Positions 28,554 through 37,387 of a stretch of 64,000 bases of DNA are shown piece by piece (positions within the stretch are counted from its first letter, which is position 1; each line of letters opens with the position of its first letter). The stretch lies in assembly GCF_014192575.1 (NCBI RefSeq), contig NZ_JACHYC010000004.1, positions 248,001-312,000 on the forward strand, in the 5' to 3' direction. Under the pieces are notes generated by a model. It saw only the letters and a program-made list of their open reading frames with translations, had not been told where the DNA came from and ran no database searches. The DNA comes from Variovorax sp. Sphag1AA. GTDB taxonomy: Bacteria; Pseudomonadota; Gammaproteobacteria; Burkholderiales; Burkholderiaceae_C. The position numbers and the translations under genes are program-made.

Positions 28554-29471
28554 ATGTACCAAGCCCTCCGCGTTTCCCGCAGCGAATTCGTCCCCGTTCG
28601 CAACCTGAGCTATCACGTGCGCCAGTGGGGCGAGCCTTCCACCGACCGGCCGCCGCTGGTGCTGCTGCACGGCTGGATGGACGTGGCCGCATCGTGGCAA
28701 TTCGTGGTGGACGCCATGAAAGACGAACGCTGGGTCATCGCGCCTGACTTTCGCGGGTTCGGGCTTACCGACGGCGGCAAGGTCGACAACTACTGGATGC
28801 CCGACTACCTCGCCGATCTCGACTGGCTGCTCGACCACTACGCGGGCGACCGTCCGATCGACCTGGTCGGCCACAGCATGGGTGGCAACGTCTCGATGCA
28901 GTACTCGGGCGTGCGGCCGCAGCGCATCCGCCGGCTGGTCAACCTTGAAGGCTTCGGTATGCCGGCCCTCAAGCCCGAGCAGGCGCCCGAGCGCTACGGC
29001 AAGTGGATCGACGAGATCAAGCGCCTGCATCGCGGCGAAATGAATCTCGCGAGCTATTCAGCGGTCGATGGCGTCGCCCGCCGGCTCATGAAGACCAATC
29101 CACGCCTTTCGCAGGACAAGGCGGACTGGCTCGCCGCGCACTGGTCGGTCGCCAAGCCGCACGGCGATAGCGGCGACCGCTGGGAAATCCTCGGCGATCC
29201 GGCGCACAAGATCATCAATGCCCACATCTTCCGGGTCGACGAAATGCTGGCGCTCTATGCCAGCATCACCGCGCCGGTGCTGGCGGTCGAAGCCTCCGAC
29301 GACAGCCTTTCCCTGTGGTGGAAGGGTCGGTATTCGCTGGACGAATACCACGAGCGCCTGAAAAAAATCCCCGACGTGCGCATCGGCCGCGTCGAAGACG
29401 CCGGCCACATGCTGCATCACGACCAGCCTGCCCGCGTTGCCGAGCTGATCGAGGATTTCTTCGCTGCTTGA
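28554..29471 (+). CDS. Alpha/beta hydrolase
   Basis: A 305-residue alpha/beta-hydrolase fold enzyme. The oxyanion region LLHGWMDVAASWQF, the nucleophile elbow GHSMGG (Ser108) and the C-terminal histidine in EDAGHMLHHDQP are seen in order. The stretch PDFRGFGLTDGG is typical of the esterase/epoxide hydrolase-like group. Substrate unknown. It is followed by prfB and divergent from the fimbrial gene, with about 203 bases between them. Confidence 0.88.
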   Translation: MYQALRVSRSEFVPVRNLSYHVRQWGEPSTDRPPLVLLHGWMDVAASWQFVVDAMKDERWVIAPDFRGFGLTDGGKVDNYWMPDYLADLDWLLDHYAGDRPIDLVGHSMGGNVSMQYSGVRPQRIRRLVNLEGFGMPALKPEQAPERYGKWIDEIKRLHRGEMNLASYSAVDGVARRLMKTNPRLSQDKADWLAAHWSVAKPHGDSGDRWEILGDPAHKIINAHIFRVDEMLALYASITAPVLAVEASDDSLSLWWKGRYSLDEYHERLKKIPDVRIGRVEDAGHMLHHDQPARVAELIEDFFAA

Positions 29472-29563
29472 TGCCCCCTGCCGGGGCGCCGCCATGCTGG
29501 GGACCCGGCCTTCCACGACATGAGAAAATGCGCGGTTTTCCCCGAATACCGTCAGGACACCCC

Positions 29564-30668
29564 ATGGATGCAGAGCAAATCAACCAAATCGGCGCAACCC
29601 TTGCGGACCTGAGCGCCCGCACGGTCGATTTACGGAGGTATCTTTGACTACGATGCCAAGGCCGAACGTCTGAGGACGGTCAACGCATCGCTCGAAGATC
29701 CGAACGTCTGGAACGATCCGAAGAAGGCCCAGGAACTGGGCAAGGAAAAGAAGTCGCTCGATGACGTGGTCGTCACCATCGACCGGCTGACCAGCGGCCT
29801 CTCGGACAACACCGAGCTCTACGAGATGTCGAAGGAAGAAGGCGACGTCGACGGGCTGCAGGCCATCGCCGATGACGCCGCCAAGCTCGAAGGCGACATC
29901 AAGCAGCTCGAATTCCGTCGGATGTTCAGCAATCCGGCCGATCCGCTCAACGCCTTCGTCGACATCCAGGCCGGCGCCGGCGGCACAGAAGCCTGCGACT
30001 GGGCCAGCATGCTGCTGCGCCAGTACCTCAAGTACGCCGAGCGCAAGGGCTTCAAGACGCAGATCGAAGACGAAACGCCCGGTGATACCGCCGGCATCAA
30101 GAGCGCCACGATCAAGGTGGAAGGCGATTACGCATTCGGCCTGCTGCGCACCGAAACCGGCGTCCACCGTCTGGTCCGCAAGTCGCCTTTCGACTCGTCG
30201 GGCGGACGCCACACCAGCTTCGCTAGCATCTTCGTCTACCCGGAAATCGACGATTCGATCGAGATCGAGATCAATCCGGCCGATGTGCGCACCGACACCT
30301 ATCGCGCCAGCGGCGCGGGCGGACAGCACATCAACAAGACCGACTCTGCCGTGCGTCTGACGCACATCCCAACGGGCATCGTCGTGCAGTGCCAGGACGG
30401 CCGCAGCCAGCACAGCAACCGCGACGTTGCCTGGAAGCGTCTGCGCTCGCGCCTGTACGACCATGAGATGCGCAAGCGCATGGAAGAGCAGCAGAAGCTC
30501 GAAGACAGCAAGACCGACGTGGGCTGGGGCCACCAGATCCGCAGCTACGTGCTGGACAACAGCCGCATCAAGGACTTGCGCACCAACGTCGAGATCTCGG
30601 CGACACAGAAGGTGCTCGACGGCGACCTCGATCCGTTCATCGAAGCCTCGCTGAAGCAAGGCGTCTGA
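29564..30668 (+). CDS. prfB: Peptide chain release factor 2, with programmed +1 frameshift
   Basis: RF2, which ends translation at UGA and UAA. It is read in two frames: 27 codons from the ATG at 29564 to an in-frame TGA at 29645-29647, then after a +1 shift 340 residues from base 29646, giving about 367 residues. The stop-recognition tripeptide SPF is at about residues 207-209 and the peptidyl hydrolysis motif GGQ at about 252-254, where E. coli RF2 has them. The internal stop is autoregulatory, not a defect. The HAD gene start overlaps its stop (TGATG). Confidence 0.95.
29634..29648 (+). promoter_or_regulatory. prfB programmed frameshift site
   Basis: A Shine-Dalgarno-like GGAGG (29634-29638) precedes CTT TGA C (29642-29648) with the same spacing as in E. 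coli prfB. The weak TGA-C stop lets low RF2 levels favour a +1 shift from CTT, giving full-length RF2. This is the established autoregulation mechanism. Confidence 0.93.
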
Positions 30669-31354
30669 TGAAAGGCCCGATGCACAAGGTAGAAGCGCTC
30701 ATCTTCGACATGGACGGCACCATGATCGACTCCATGCCATGGCATGCCAAGGCATGGGTCGAGTACGGGGTGCGCAAGGGCCTCGCGATCGACGTGCCGC
30801 ACTTCATGCGCCGCACCACCGGCCGCACTGCATTCGAATGCGCGTGCGAGCTGATGGGCCGCGAAGTGACCGAGGCCGAGAGCGCCGAGATCACGCACGA
30901 GAAGGAATCGATCTACCGCGAACTCTTCGGCGCGCAGTTCCGCGAGGTGACCGGATTCAGCGCCTTCGCGAAGTCCGCGGCGGAAAAAGGGCTGAAGATC
31001 GCGGTCGGCACCGCGGGCGACAAGCACAACATCGCCTTCACCCTCACGAACCTGCGGCTCGATCCGCACCCGCACGCGATCGTCGGCGGCGATGAGGGCC
31101 TGCCGGGCAAGCCGGAGCCAGCGATCTTCCTCGAAGCCGCCAGGCGCATCGGCGTTGCGCCGTCGCGCTGCGTCGTCTTCGAAGACGCCCCCTTCGGCAT
31201 CGAAGCCGCCCGCCGCGGCGGCATGATGGCCGTCGCCGTGTGCACGACCCACAGTGCCGCAGAACTCGCAGGGCCGCATGTCATTGCGGCCGTGCGCGAC
31301 TACAACGAACTCGCCAACTCAAACTTCCTGGAGACATTCGATGCTGTTGCGTGA
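30668..31354 (+). CDS. HAD family hydrolase (beta-phosphoglucomutase/phosphatase-like)
   Basis: A 228-residue haloacid dehalogenase-type phosphatase. Motif I is ALIFDMDGTMIDS (nucleophile Asp14, acid Asp16), motif III lysine in GKPEPAIFLEAAR, motif IV VVFEDAPFGIEAARRGGM. The all-helical cap inserted after motif I points to the subfamily I phosphatases such as YqaB/GPH/beta-phosphoglucomutase. It overlaps prfB by one base and the pepN start by 14 bases, so translation is coupled. Substrate not identifiable. Confidence 0.88.
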   Translation: MKGPMHKVEALIFDMDGTMIDSMPWHAKAWVEYGVRKGLAIDVPHFMRRTTGRTAFECACELMGREVTEAESAEITHEKESIYRELFGAQFREVTGFSAFAKSAAEKGLKIAVGTAGDKHNIAFTLTNLRLDPHPHAIVGGDEGLPGKPEPAIFLEAARRIGVAPSRCVVFEDAPFGIEAARRGGMMAVAVCTTHSAAELAGPHVIAAVRDYNELANSNFLETFDAVA

Positions 31355-34031
31355 TGCCCAAGACCAGCCCGTCGCGATCCGCCGCGAGGACTACAGCGCG
31401 CCTGCCTACTGGATCGACACGGTCGACCTCACCTTCGACCTGGACCCCGCCAAGACGCGCGTGCTCAACCGCATGCGCCTGCGCCGCAATCCGCAGGTCG
31501 CACCCGAACCCCTTCGCCTCGATGGCGACGAGCTGAACCTCGCGCGAGTACTCGTCGACGGCCAGGGCGCGTCCTTCCGCATGGAAGCCGACCAGCTCGT
31601 GATCGACAACCTGCCCGACGCCTTCGAGCTGGAAATCTTCACCACCTGCTGCCCGAACAAGAACACCAAGCTCATGGGCCTGTTCGTGAGCGAGGACACC
31701 TTCTTCACGCAGTGCGAAGCCGAAGGCTTCCGCCGCATCACCTACTTCCTCGACCGTCCGGACGTGATGGCGAGCTACACCGTCACGATTCGCGCATCGA
31801 AGGCCGCGTATCCGGTGCTGCTGTCCAACGGCAATCTCGTCGAGCAGGGCGATCTGCCCGAAGGCCGCCACTTCGCGAAGTGGGTCGACCCCTTCCGCAA
31901 GCCGAGCTATCTGTTCGCGCTCGTCGCGGGCAAGCTGGTCGCGCGCGAACAGCGCATCAAGGCGCGCAGCGGCAAGGACCATCTGCTGCAGGTGTACGTG
32001 CGCGCCGGCGACCTCGACAAGACCGAGCACGCGATGAACTCGCTGATCAACTCGGTGATGTGGGACGAAGCGCGCTTCGGCCTCTCACTCGATCTCGACC
32101 GCTTCATGATCGTCGCGACCAGCGACTTCAACATGGGCGCGATGGAAAACAAGGGCCTGAACATCTTCAACACGAAGTACGTTCTCGCCAACCAGGCCAC
32201 CGCGACCGACGCCGACTACGGCAACATCGAAAGCGTCGTCGGCCACGAGTACTTCCACAACTGGAGCGGCGACCGCGTGACCTGCCGCGACTGGTTCCAG
32301 CTCTCGCTGAAGGAAGGCCTCACCGTCTTCCGCGACCAGGAATTCAGCCAGGACCTCTGCGAGGAGGCCTCCGCCCGCGCGGTCAAGCGCATCGAGGACG
32401 TCCGCGTGCTGCGCACCGCGCAGTTCCCGGAAGACGCCGGCCCGATGGCCCACCCGGTGCGGCCCGACAGTTACATCGAGATCAGCAACTTCTACACCGT
32501 CACCATCTACGAGAAAGGTGCGGAGGTGGTGCGCATGATGCAGACGCTGGTCGGCCGCAAGGGCTTCGAGCGCGGTATCACGCTGTACTTCGAGCGCCAT
32601 GACGGCCAGGCCGTCACCTGTGACGATTTCGCGCAGGCAATTGCCGATGCCAATCCCGATTCGGACCTCGCCCGCCTGCTACCGCAGTTCAAGCGCTGGT
32701 ACAGCCAGGCCGGCACGCCGCGCCTCACCGCGCATGGCGTCTACGACTCGGCGGCACGCACCTACACGCTGAGCTTCGTGCAAAGCTGCCCGCCCACCCC
32801 GGGCCAGCCAGTCAAGGAGCCTTTCGTCATCCCCGTCAACGTCGGCCTGCTCGGCACGGACGGCCGCGAACTGCCGGTGCAGCTCGAAGGCGACGCCGAG
32901 GCCACCCAAGGCACACGCACGCTGGTGCTCACGCGCGCGGGCGAACAGCTGACCTTCGTCAACGTCGACGTCGAACCGGTGCCGTCGATCCTGCGCGGCT
33001 TCAGCGCGCCGGTGATCCTCGACTACGACTACAGCGACGCCCAGCTGCTCACGCTGCTCGCCAACGACACCGACCCTTTCAACCGCTGGGAAGCCGGCCA
33101 ACGTCTGGCCCTTCGAGCCGCGCTGCGCGCCATCGCGACGCCTGGGGACACGCACGAGCCGCCGCTGAACAACGCCTTCGTCGAAGCAATGCGCAGCGTG
33201 CTGCGCCATCCGCAGCTCGATGCCGCGTTCAAGGAACTGGTGCTGACGCTGCCATCCGAGACCTACATCGCCGAACAGCTCGACGTGGTCGATCCGCAGC
33301 GCGTGCATGCGGTGCGCGAAGCCATGCGCGCCCAGCTCGCCACCGCCCTCTTCGCCGACTGGGAGCAGGCTTACGAGCAGAACCGCGACACGGGCGCCTA
33401 TACGCCTGACCCGGTCTCCTCGGGACGCCGCGCGCTCGCCGGCATGGCCCTCGTGAACCTGTGCCTTGCCGCGCGAACCTCGGGCGATGCCATCTGGCCC
33501 GGCAAGACGTTGCAGCGCTTCAAGGACGCGGGCAACATGACCGACCGCTTCAACGCGCTCAGCGCGCTGGTGTCGTCGGGCCACGCACTCGCCGCGCAGG
33601 CGCTCGCACGTTTCCACGAGATCTTCAAGAACGAGGCGCTGGTCATCGACAAGTGGTTCTCGCTGCAAGCCGGTGCACCGGACCGCGGCGGCGACATCCT
33701 GCCGCTGGTCAAGCAGCTCATGAAGCACCCGGATTTCTCGATCAAGAACCCGAACCGCGCCCGCAGCGTGATCTTCAGCTACTGCAACGCCAATCCGGGC
33801 GCCCTGCACCGTACGGACGCCGCGGGTTACGTCTTCTGGAGCGATCGTGTAATCGAACTCGACGCGATCAACCCGCAGGTGGCCGCCCGTCTCGCGCGTG
33901 CGCTCGACCGTTGGAGCAAGCTCGCCGAGCCATACCGCAGCGCCGCCCGCGAGGCCATTGCGCGCGTGGCCGCGCGGCCCGACCTCTCCAAAGACACCCT
34001 CGAAGTGGTCACACGCGCGCTAGCGATCTGA
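31341..34031 (+). CDS. pepN: Aminopeptidase N
   Basis: An 896-residue M1 zinc aminopeptidase removing N-terminal residues from peptides in the cytoplasm. The substrate motif GAMEN is at residues 266-270, the zinc site HEYFHNWSG at 302-310 with the third ligand Glu325 in LKEG. Length and order match E. coli PepN. The ATG at 31341 is chosen for the family start MLLRDAQDQPVAIRREDYSAP; it overlaps the HAD gene end by 14 bases. Confidence 0.96.
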   Translation: MLLRDAQDQPVAIRREDYSAPAYWIDTVDLTFDLDPAKTRVLNRMRLRRNPQVAPEPLRLDGDELNLARVLVDGQGASFRMEADQLVIDNLPDAFELEIFTTCCPNKNTKLMGLFVSEDTFFTQCEAEGFRRITYFLDRPDVMASYTVTIRASKAAYPVLLSNGNLVEQGDLPEGRHFAKWVDPFRKPSYLFALVAGKLVAREQRIKARSGKDHLLQVYVRAGDLDKTEHAMNSLINSVMWDEARFGLSLDLDRFMIVATSDFNMGAMENKGLNIFNTKYVLANQATATDADYGNIESVVGHEYFHNWSGDRVTCRDWFQLSLKEGLTVFRDQEFSQDLCEEASARAVKRIEDVRVLRTAQFPEDAGPMAHPVRPDSYIEISNFYTVTIYEKGAEVVRMMQTLVGRKGFERGITLYFERHDGQAVTCDDFAQAIADANPDSDLARLLPQFKRWYSQAGTPRLTAHGVYDSAARTYTLSFVQSCPPTPGQPVKEPFVIPVNVGLLGTDGRELPVQLEGDAEATQGTRTLVLTRAGEQLTFVNVDVEPVPSILRGFSAPVILDYDYSDAQLLTLLANDTDPFNRWEAGQRLALRAALRAIATPGDTHEPPLNNAFVEAMRSVLRHPQLDAAFKELVLTLPSETYIAEQLDVVDPQRVHAVREAMRAQLATALFADWEQAYEQNRDTGAYTPDPVSSGRRALAGMALVNLCLAARTSGDAIWPGKTLQRFKDAGNMTDRFNALSALVSSGHALAAQALARFHEIFKNEALVIDKWFSLQAGAPDRGGDILPLVKQLMKHPDFSIKNPNRARSVIFSYCNANPGALHRTDAAGYVFWSDRVIELDAINPQVAARLARALDRWSKLAEPYRSAAREAIARVAARPDLSKDTLEVVTRALAI

Positions 34032-34049
34032 CCTCCCCAAAGGAAATCC

Positions 34050-35063
34050 ATGGCTCAGAAAATTTCACTCACCCGCTACCTCGTCGAACAGCAACGCGCC
34101 GACGGACTCATCCCCGGCCAGCTCCGGCTGCTGCTCGAAGTGGTCGCACGCGCCTGCAAGAGCATCAGTCAGGCGGTCAACAAGGGAGCGCTCGGCGGCG
34201 TGCTCGGCAGCGCCGAGAGCGAGAACGTGCAGGGCGAAATCCAGAAGAAGCTCGACATCATCGCCAACGAGGTGCTGATCGAGGCCAACGAATGGGGCGG
34301 CCACCTCGCCGCCATGGCCAGCGAGGAAATGGACAGCATCCACCTGGTGCCCAACCGCTACCCGCAGGGCGAATACCTGCTGCTATTCGATCCGCTCGAT
34401 GGCTCGTCGAACATCGACGTCAACGTCAGCATCGGCACCATCTTCAGCGTGCTGCGCAAGCCCGAGAACGGCCACGGCCAGGGCGTTCAGGAATCCGACT
34501 TCCTGCAAGCCGGCAGCAAGCAGGTCGCCGCAGGCTATTGCATCTACGGCCCGCAGACCACGCTGGTGCTCACCGTCGGCAACGGCGTCGCGATGTTCAC
34601 GCTCGACCGCGAACAGGGCTCTTTCATGCTGACGCAGGAAGACATCAAGATCCCGGCCGACACCAAGGAATTCGCGATCAACATGAGCAACATGCGCCAC
34701 TGGGACGCCCCGGTGAAGCGCTACATCGACGAATGCCTGGCCGGCAAGGAAGGCCCGCGCGGCAAGGACTTCAACATGCGCTGGATCGCCAGCATGGTGG
34801 CCGACGTGCATCGCATCCTGATGCGCGGCGGCGTCTTCATGTATCCGTGGGACAAGCGCGAGCCCGAAAAGGCCGGCAAGCTGCGCCTGATGTATGAAGC
34901 CAACCCCATGAGCTGGCTCGTGGAACAGGCTGGTGGCGCCGCCACCAACGGTCGCCAACGCATCCTGGACATCGCGCCAACCAAGCTGCACGAACGTGTC
35001 GCTGTGGTTTTGGGGTCAAAAAATGAGGTCGAGCGGGTAACGGGCTACCACGACCCGCTATAA
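34050..35063 (+). CDS. fbp: Fructose-1,6-bisphosphatase, class I
   Basis: A 337-residue gluconeogenic enzyme. The metal- and phosphate-binding motif [25 protein letters not shown] is present, as is the class I C-terminal block. An AAAGGA ribosome site lies just upstream. It follows pepN by 18 bases and precedes tRNA-Thr by 11 bases, suggesting a shared transcript ending at the 35158-35193 terminator. The bases 35064-35074 have no room for a separate tRNA promoter, though one could lie inside fbp. Confidence 0.95.
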   Translation: MAQKISLTRYLVEQQRADGLIPGQLRLLLEVVARACKSISQAVNKGALGGVLGSAESENVQGEIQKKLDIIANEVLIEANEWGGHLAAMASEEMDSIHLVPNRYPQGEYLLLFDPLDGSSNIDVNVSIGTIFSVLRKPENGHGQGVQESDFLQAGSKQVAAGYCIYGPQTTLVLTVGNGVAMFTLDREQGSFMLTQEDIKIPADTKEFAINMSNMRHWDAPVKRYIDECLAGKEGPRGKDFNMRWIASMVADVHRILMRGGVFMYPWDKREPEKAGKLRLMYEANPMSWLVEQAGGAATNGRQRILDIAPTKLHERVAVVLGSKNEVERVTGYHDPL

Positions 35064-35074
35064 TCGAGGGCTTA

Positions 35075-35150
35075 GCCGGTGTAGCTCAGTCGGTAGAGCA
35101 GCTCATTCGTAATGAGAAGGTCGGGTGTTCGAATCATCTCTCCGGCACCA
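35075..35150 (+). tRNA. tRNA-Thr (CGT)
   Basis: A 76-nt tRNA starting GCCGGTGTAGCTCAGTCGG and ending with encoded CCA. The anticodon CGT is in the loop TTCGTAA. The T-stem contains G-U wobbles, and position 6 faces a T rather than an A in the acceptor stem (T6-T67). The rest of the cloverleaf is sound. Confidence 0.92.
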
Positions 35151-35157
35151 AAAATGA

Positions 35158-35193
35158 AAAGGTCCTGTTGTCGATGGCAACAGGACCTTTTTC
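35158..35193 (+). terminator. Intrinsic terminator after tRNA-Thr
   Basis: A 13-bp perfect stem (AAAGGTCCTGTTG against CAACAGGACCTTT) with a 7-base loop TCGATGG, followed by TTC and more Ts. It lies 8 bases after the tRNA-Thr CCA end. Confidence 0.9.
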
Positions 35194-35310
35194 TTTGGCT
35201 TAAGAGCAGTCTGATGGGTCGCGTCAAGCGGGACCGATAAAGTCCGATTTCTTCGTCAATCAGGCGAAGATCGCTTCAAATCAAGCTGTCACACACCGAG
35301 AAGAGAACGG

Positions 35311-35335
35311 CGAGATCACCCAAAAGGTGGTCTCG
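35311..35335 (-). terminator. Hairpin, probable terminator of the LysR gene
   Basis: CGAGATCACC (35311-35320) pairs with GGTGGTCTCG (35326-35335), 10 bp with one G-U, loop CAAAA. It lies 16 bases past the LysR stop on the minus strand; the following minus-strand tract is only moderately U-rich. Confidence 0.55.
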
Positions 35336-35350
35336 CACGCTCCACCGGCT

Positions 35351-36235
35351 TCAGTCGTGCATCAGCTCCTGCATCAATTCCCTCACGATCGACAAGCCCG
35401 GCGCCTCGGTGCGGCGGCGCAGCGTCACCAGTCCGAAACGGGCGACGCGATCGATCGGCGGCGTCATCTTCAGTTCGACCAGATCCGGCGCAGCGGCCCG
35501 AATGGCCAGTAGCACCGCATCGCTCTGCCGCGCAACGTCGACGAGGCTCGCGACCTCCTCGCATTGCACGGTCACGCATCGCTCAGGGTGCGCTTCGGGG
35601 CCGTAGCTTTCGATCAACCCGCGCGCAACCTCGTCGCTGAGCGGCGTCGAAGCGATCGGATAGCGCTGCACCATCTCGAAGGTCACGCCCTTGCGCAGAC
35701 GCGTCAGCGGATGGCCACGCCGGCACATGAAAACGCCGCGCATTTCTCGAAGCTCGCTCACCTGGAGATCGTCCGCCGGCTTGAGCGACCGGGCATCGAC
35801 CACCAGCGCATCCAGCAGCCGGTCGCGCAACGACTGCGCCAGCATGTCCGTCCCGCCGCGCGCGATGACCACCCGTACCTTCGGATGCCGTGTCGCCATG
35901 CGCATGAGCAGCGGCGTCATCAGCATCGCGCCGGGTCCCGACCCCATGCCGATGCGAAGCACGCCGCCGCGGCCTTCCCGCATCCGGCGGCCGCTGTCGC
36001 GCAATTCCCCGGCTTCGAACACGAGTTGCCCGGCACGCGCGACGACCTCACGGCCGAAGGCGGTGAGCTCGATTCGCCGCCCGACCCGGTCGAACAGCGG
36101 CATCCCGAGCTCATCCTCCAGGGCACGGATGCTCCGGCTGAGCGCCGGTTGGGTGATGTAGAGCGCCTGCGCGGACTTGCTGAACGACCCGCTTTCCGCC
36201 AGCGAAATCAGGTGCCTGAGCTGAACAAGCGTCAT
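35351..36235 (-). CDS. LysR family transcriptional regulator
   Basis: A 294-residue LysR regulator: N-terminal winged helix-turn-helix (LRHLISLAESGSFSKSAQALYITQPALSRSIRALEDELGMPLF, about residues 6-49) and a C-terminal periplasmic-binding-protein-like ligand domain. It is divergent from the Bug receptor and amidohydrolase genes, the standard layout for a LysR controlling a neighbouring catabolic operon. The inducer is unknown. Confidence 0.9.
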   Translation of the reverse strand: MTLVQLRHLISLAESGSFSKSAQALYITQPALSRSIRALEDELGMPLFDRVGRRIELTAFGREVVARAGQLVFEAGELRDSGRRMREGRGGVLRIGMGSGPGAMLMTPLLMRMATRHPKVRVVIARGGTDMLAQSLRDRLLDALVVDARSLKPADDLQVSELREMRGVFMCRRGHPLTRLRKGVTFEMVQRYPIASTPLSDEVARGLIESYGPEAHPERCVTVQCEEVASLVDVARQSDAVLLAIRAAAPDLVELKMTPPIDRVARFGLVTLRRRTEAPGLSIVRELMQELMHD

Positions 36236-36255
36236 GGGAAACCTCGCCTGGATGT

Positions 36256-36292
36256 ATGCATTGAACTCATGCTATTTCGCACAACAATGCAT
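36256..36292. promoter_or_regulatory. Candidate LysR operator in the divergent intergenic region
   Basis: Within the 165-base gap are two copies of the palindrome ATGCAT, as ATGCATT (36256-36262) and AATGCAT (36286-36292), 23 bases apart and mutually inverted. The first overlaps GCAT-N7-ATGC (36258-36272), which contains a T-N11-A arrangement typical of LysR boxes. Binding is inference. Confidence 0.45.
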
Positions 36293-36400
36293 TGGATGTT
36301 CTCATGACTCACTCCTACGATGCGAGCGCGGCCCGATTTCCGGTCACGCCTTCGTCATCCAACACACGTAGACGCTCTCGCCAGCGCACCCAGGAGTCCC

Positions 36401-37378
36401 ATGAAACAGTTCTTCCAGCGTTCCATCGCCGGTCTGCTCCTGGCAGCGGCAGGCGCCGTGTTCGCCCAGGGCTATCCCACCAAGACAGTCAATCTCATGG
36501 TGCCGTACCCCGCGGGCGGCCCGTCGGACGCCGCTGCGCGCATCTTCACCGCGCCGCTCGGCAAGGAACTGGGCCAGCCGGTGATCGTCGAGAACCTCGG
36601 CGGCGCCTCCGGGGCGATCGCAGCGCAGAAGGTGCTTTCAGCGCCAGCCGACGGCTACTACCTCTTCCAGGGTTCGCCCAATGAAGTGATCCTTGCGCCC
36701 CTGGCCAACGCGGCGGTCAAGCTCAAGGCCGAGGACTTCCGGCTGGTCCACCCGATGACCGATGCGGTGATGGTCTTCGTCGCGCGCAAGGACCTGCCGG
36801 CCAACAGCGTCGACGAGCTGATCGCGCTCGCACGCAAGTCCAAGGACAAGCCGCTCACCTACGGCAGCGTCGGTGTCGGATCGCTCTACCACCTGATCAT
36901 GGAAGACGTGCAGCACCGCACCAGTACGCAGATGATTCATGCGCCCTACAAGGGCAACGCCCCGCTCCTGACCGACATCGGCGGCGGCCAGGTGGATTTC
37001 GCGGTGCTGGTCTACAGCGCGGCGATGGGCGCGATGGCCGACCAGGGCCGCCTCAAACTGCTCGGCCAGCTCGGCGCACAGCGCTCCGAACTGCTCAAGG
37101 ACGTACCGACCGTGAGCGAAGGCAAGGAGCTCAAGGACTTCTCGTACAAGATCTGGAGCGGCTTCATGGTGCCGAAGAACACACCTGAAGACGTGGTGCA
37201 GCGTCTGCACAAGGCCATCGGCGCGACGCTGAAGGACCCGTCGGTGCGTTCGCAACTGGCGGTGCAGACACAGCTCGCCTCCCCTCCGATGACGTTGGCG
37301 GAAGCTGCCAAGTTCTACGAAACTGAAACCGCTCGCTACCGCGCGATCGCCAAAACCATCAATCTGCAGCCGCAGTAA
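36401..37378 (+). CDS. Bug (TctC) family tripartite tricarboxylate transporter substrate-binding protein
   Basis: A 325-residue periplasmic binding protein with signal peptide (cleavage near VFA-QG, residue 23) and the Bug family start YPTKTVNLMVPYPAGGPSDAAARIF, followed by VIVENLGGASGAIAAQKVLSAPADGYY. These receptors are greatly expanded in Comamonadaceae and Bordetella. No TctA/TctB membrane genes are adjacent, so it may share a transporter elsewhere or act as a sensor. It precedes the M20 amidohydrolase by 9 bases. Confidence 0.93.
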   Translation: MKQFFQRSIAGLLLAAAGAVFAQGYPTKTVNLMVPYPAGGPSDAAARIFTAPLGKELGQPVIVENLGGASGAIAAQKVLSAPADGYYLFQGSPNEVILAPLANAAVKLKAEDFRLVHPMTDAVMVFVARKDLPANSVDELIALARKSKDKPLTYGSVGVGSLYHLIMEDVQHRTSTQMIHAPYKGNAPLLTDIGGGQVDFAVLVYSAAMGAMADQGRLKLLGQLGAQRSELLKDVPTVSEGKELKDFSYKIWSGFMVPKNTPEDVVQRLHKAIGATLKDPSVRSQLAVQTQLASPPMTLAEAAKFYETETARYRAIAKTINLQPQ

Positions 37379-37387
37379 GGAAACCCG

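Noticed and set aside
29645..29647. In-frame TGA in prfB as a sign of a broken gene
   Set aside because: It is the conserved regulatory frameshift stop, with Shine-Dalgarno-like element and correct spacing.
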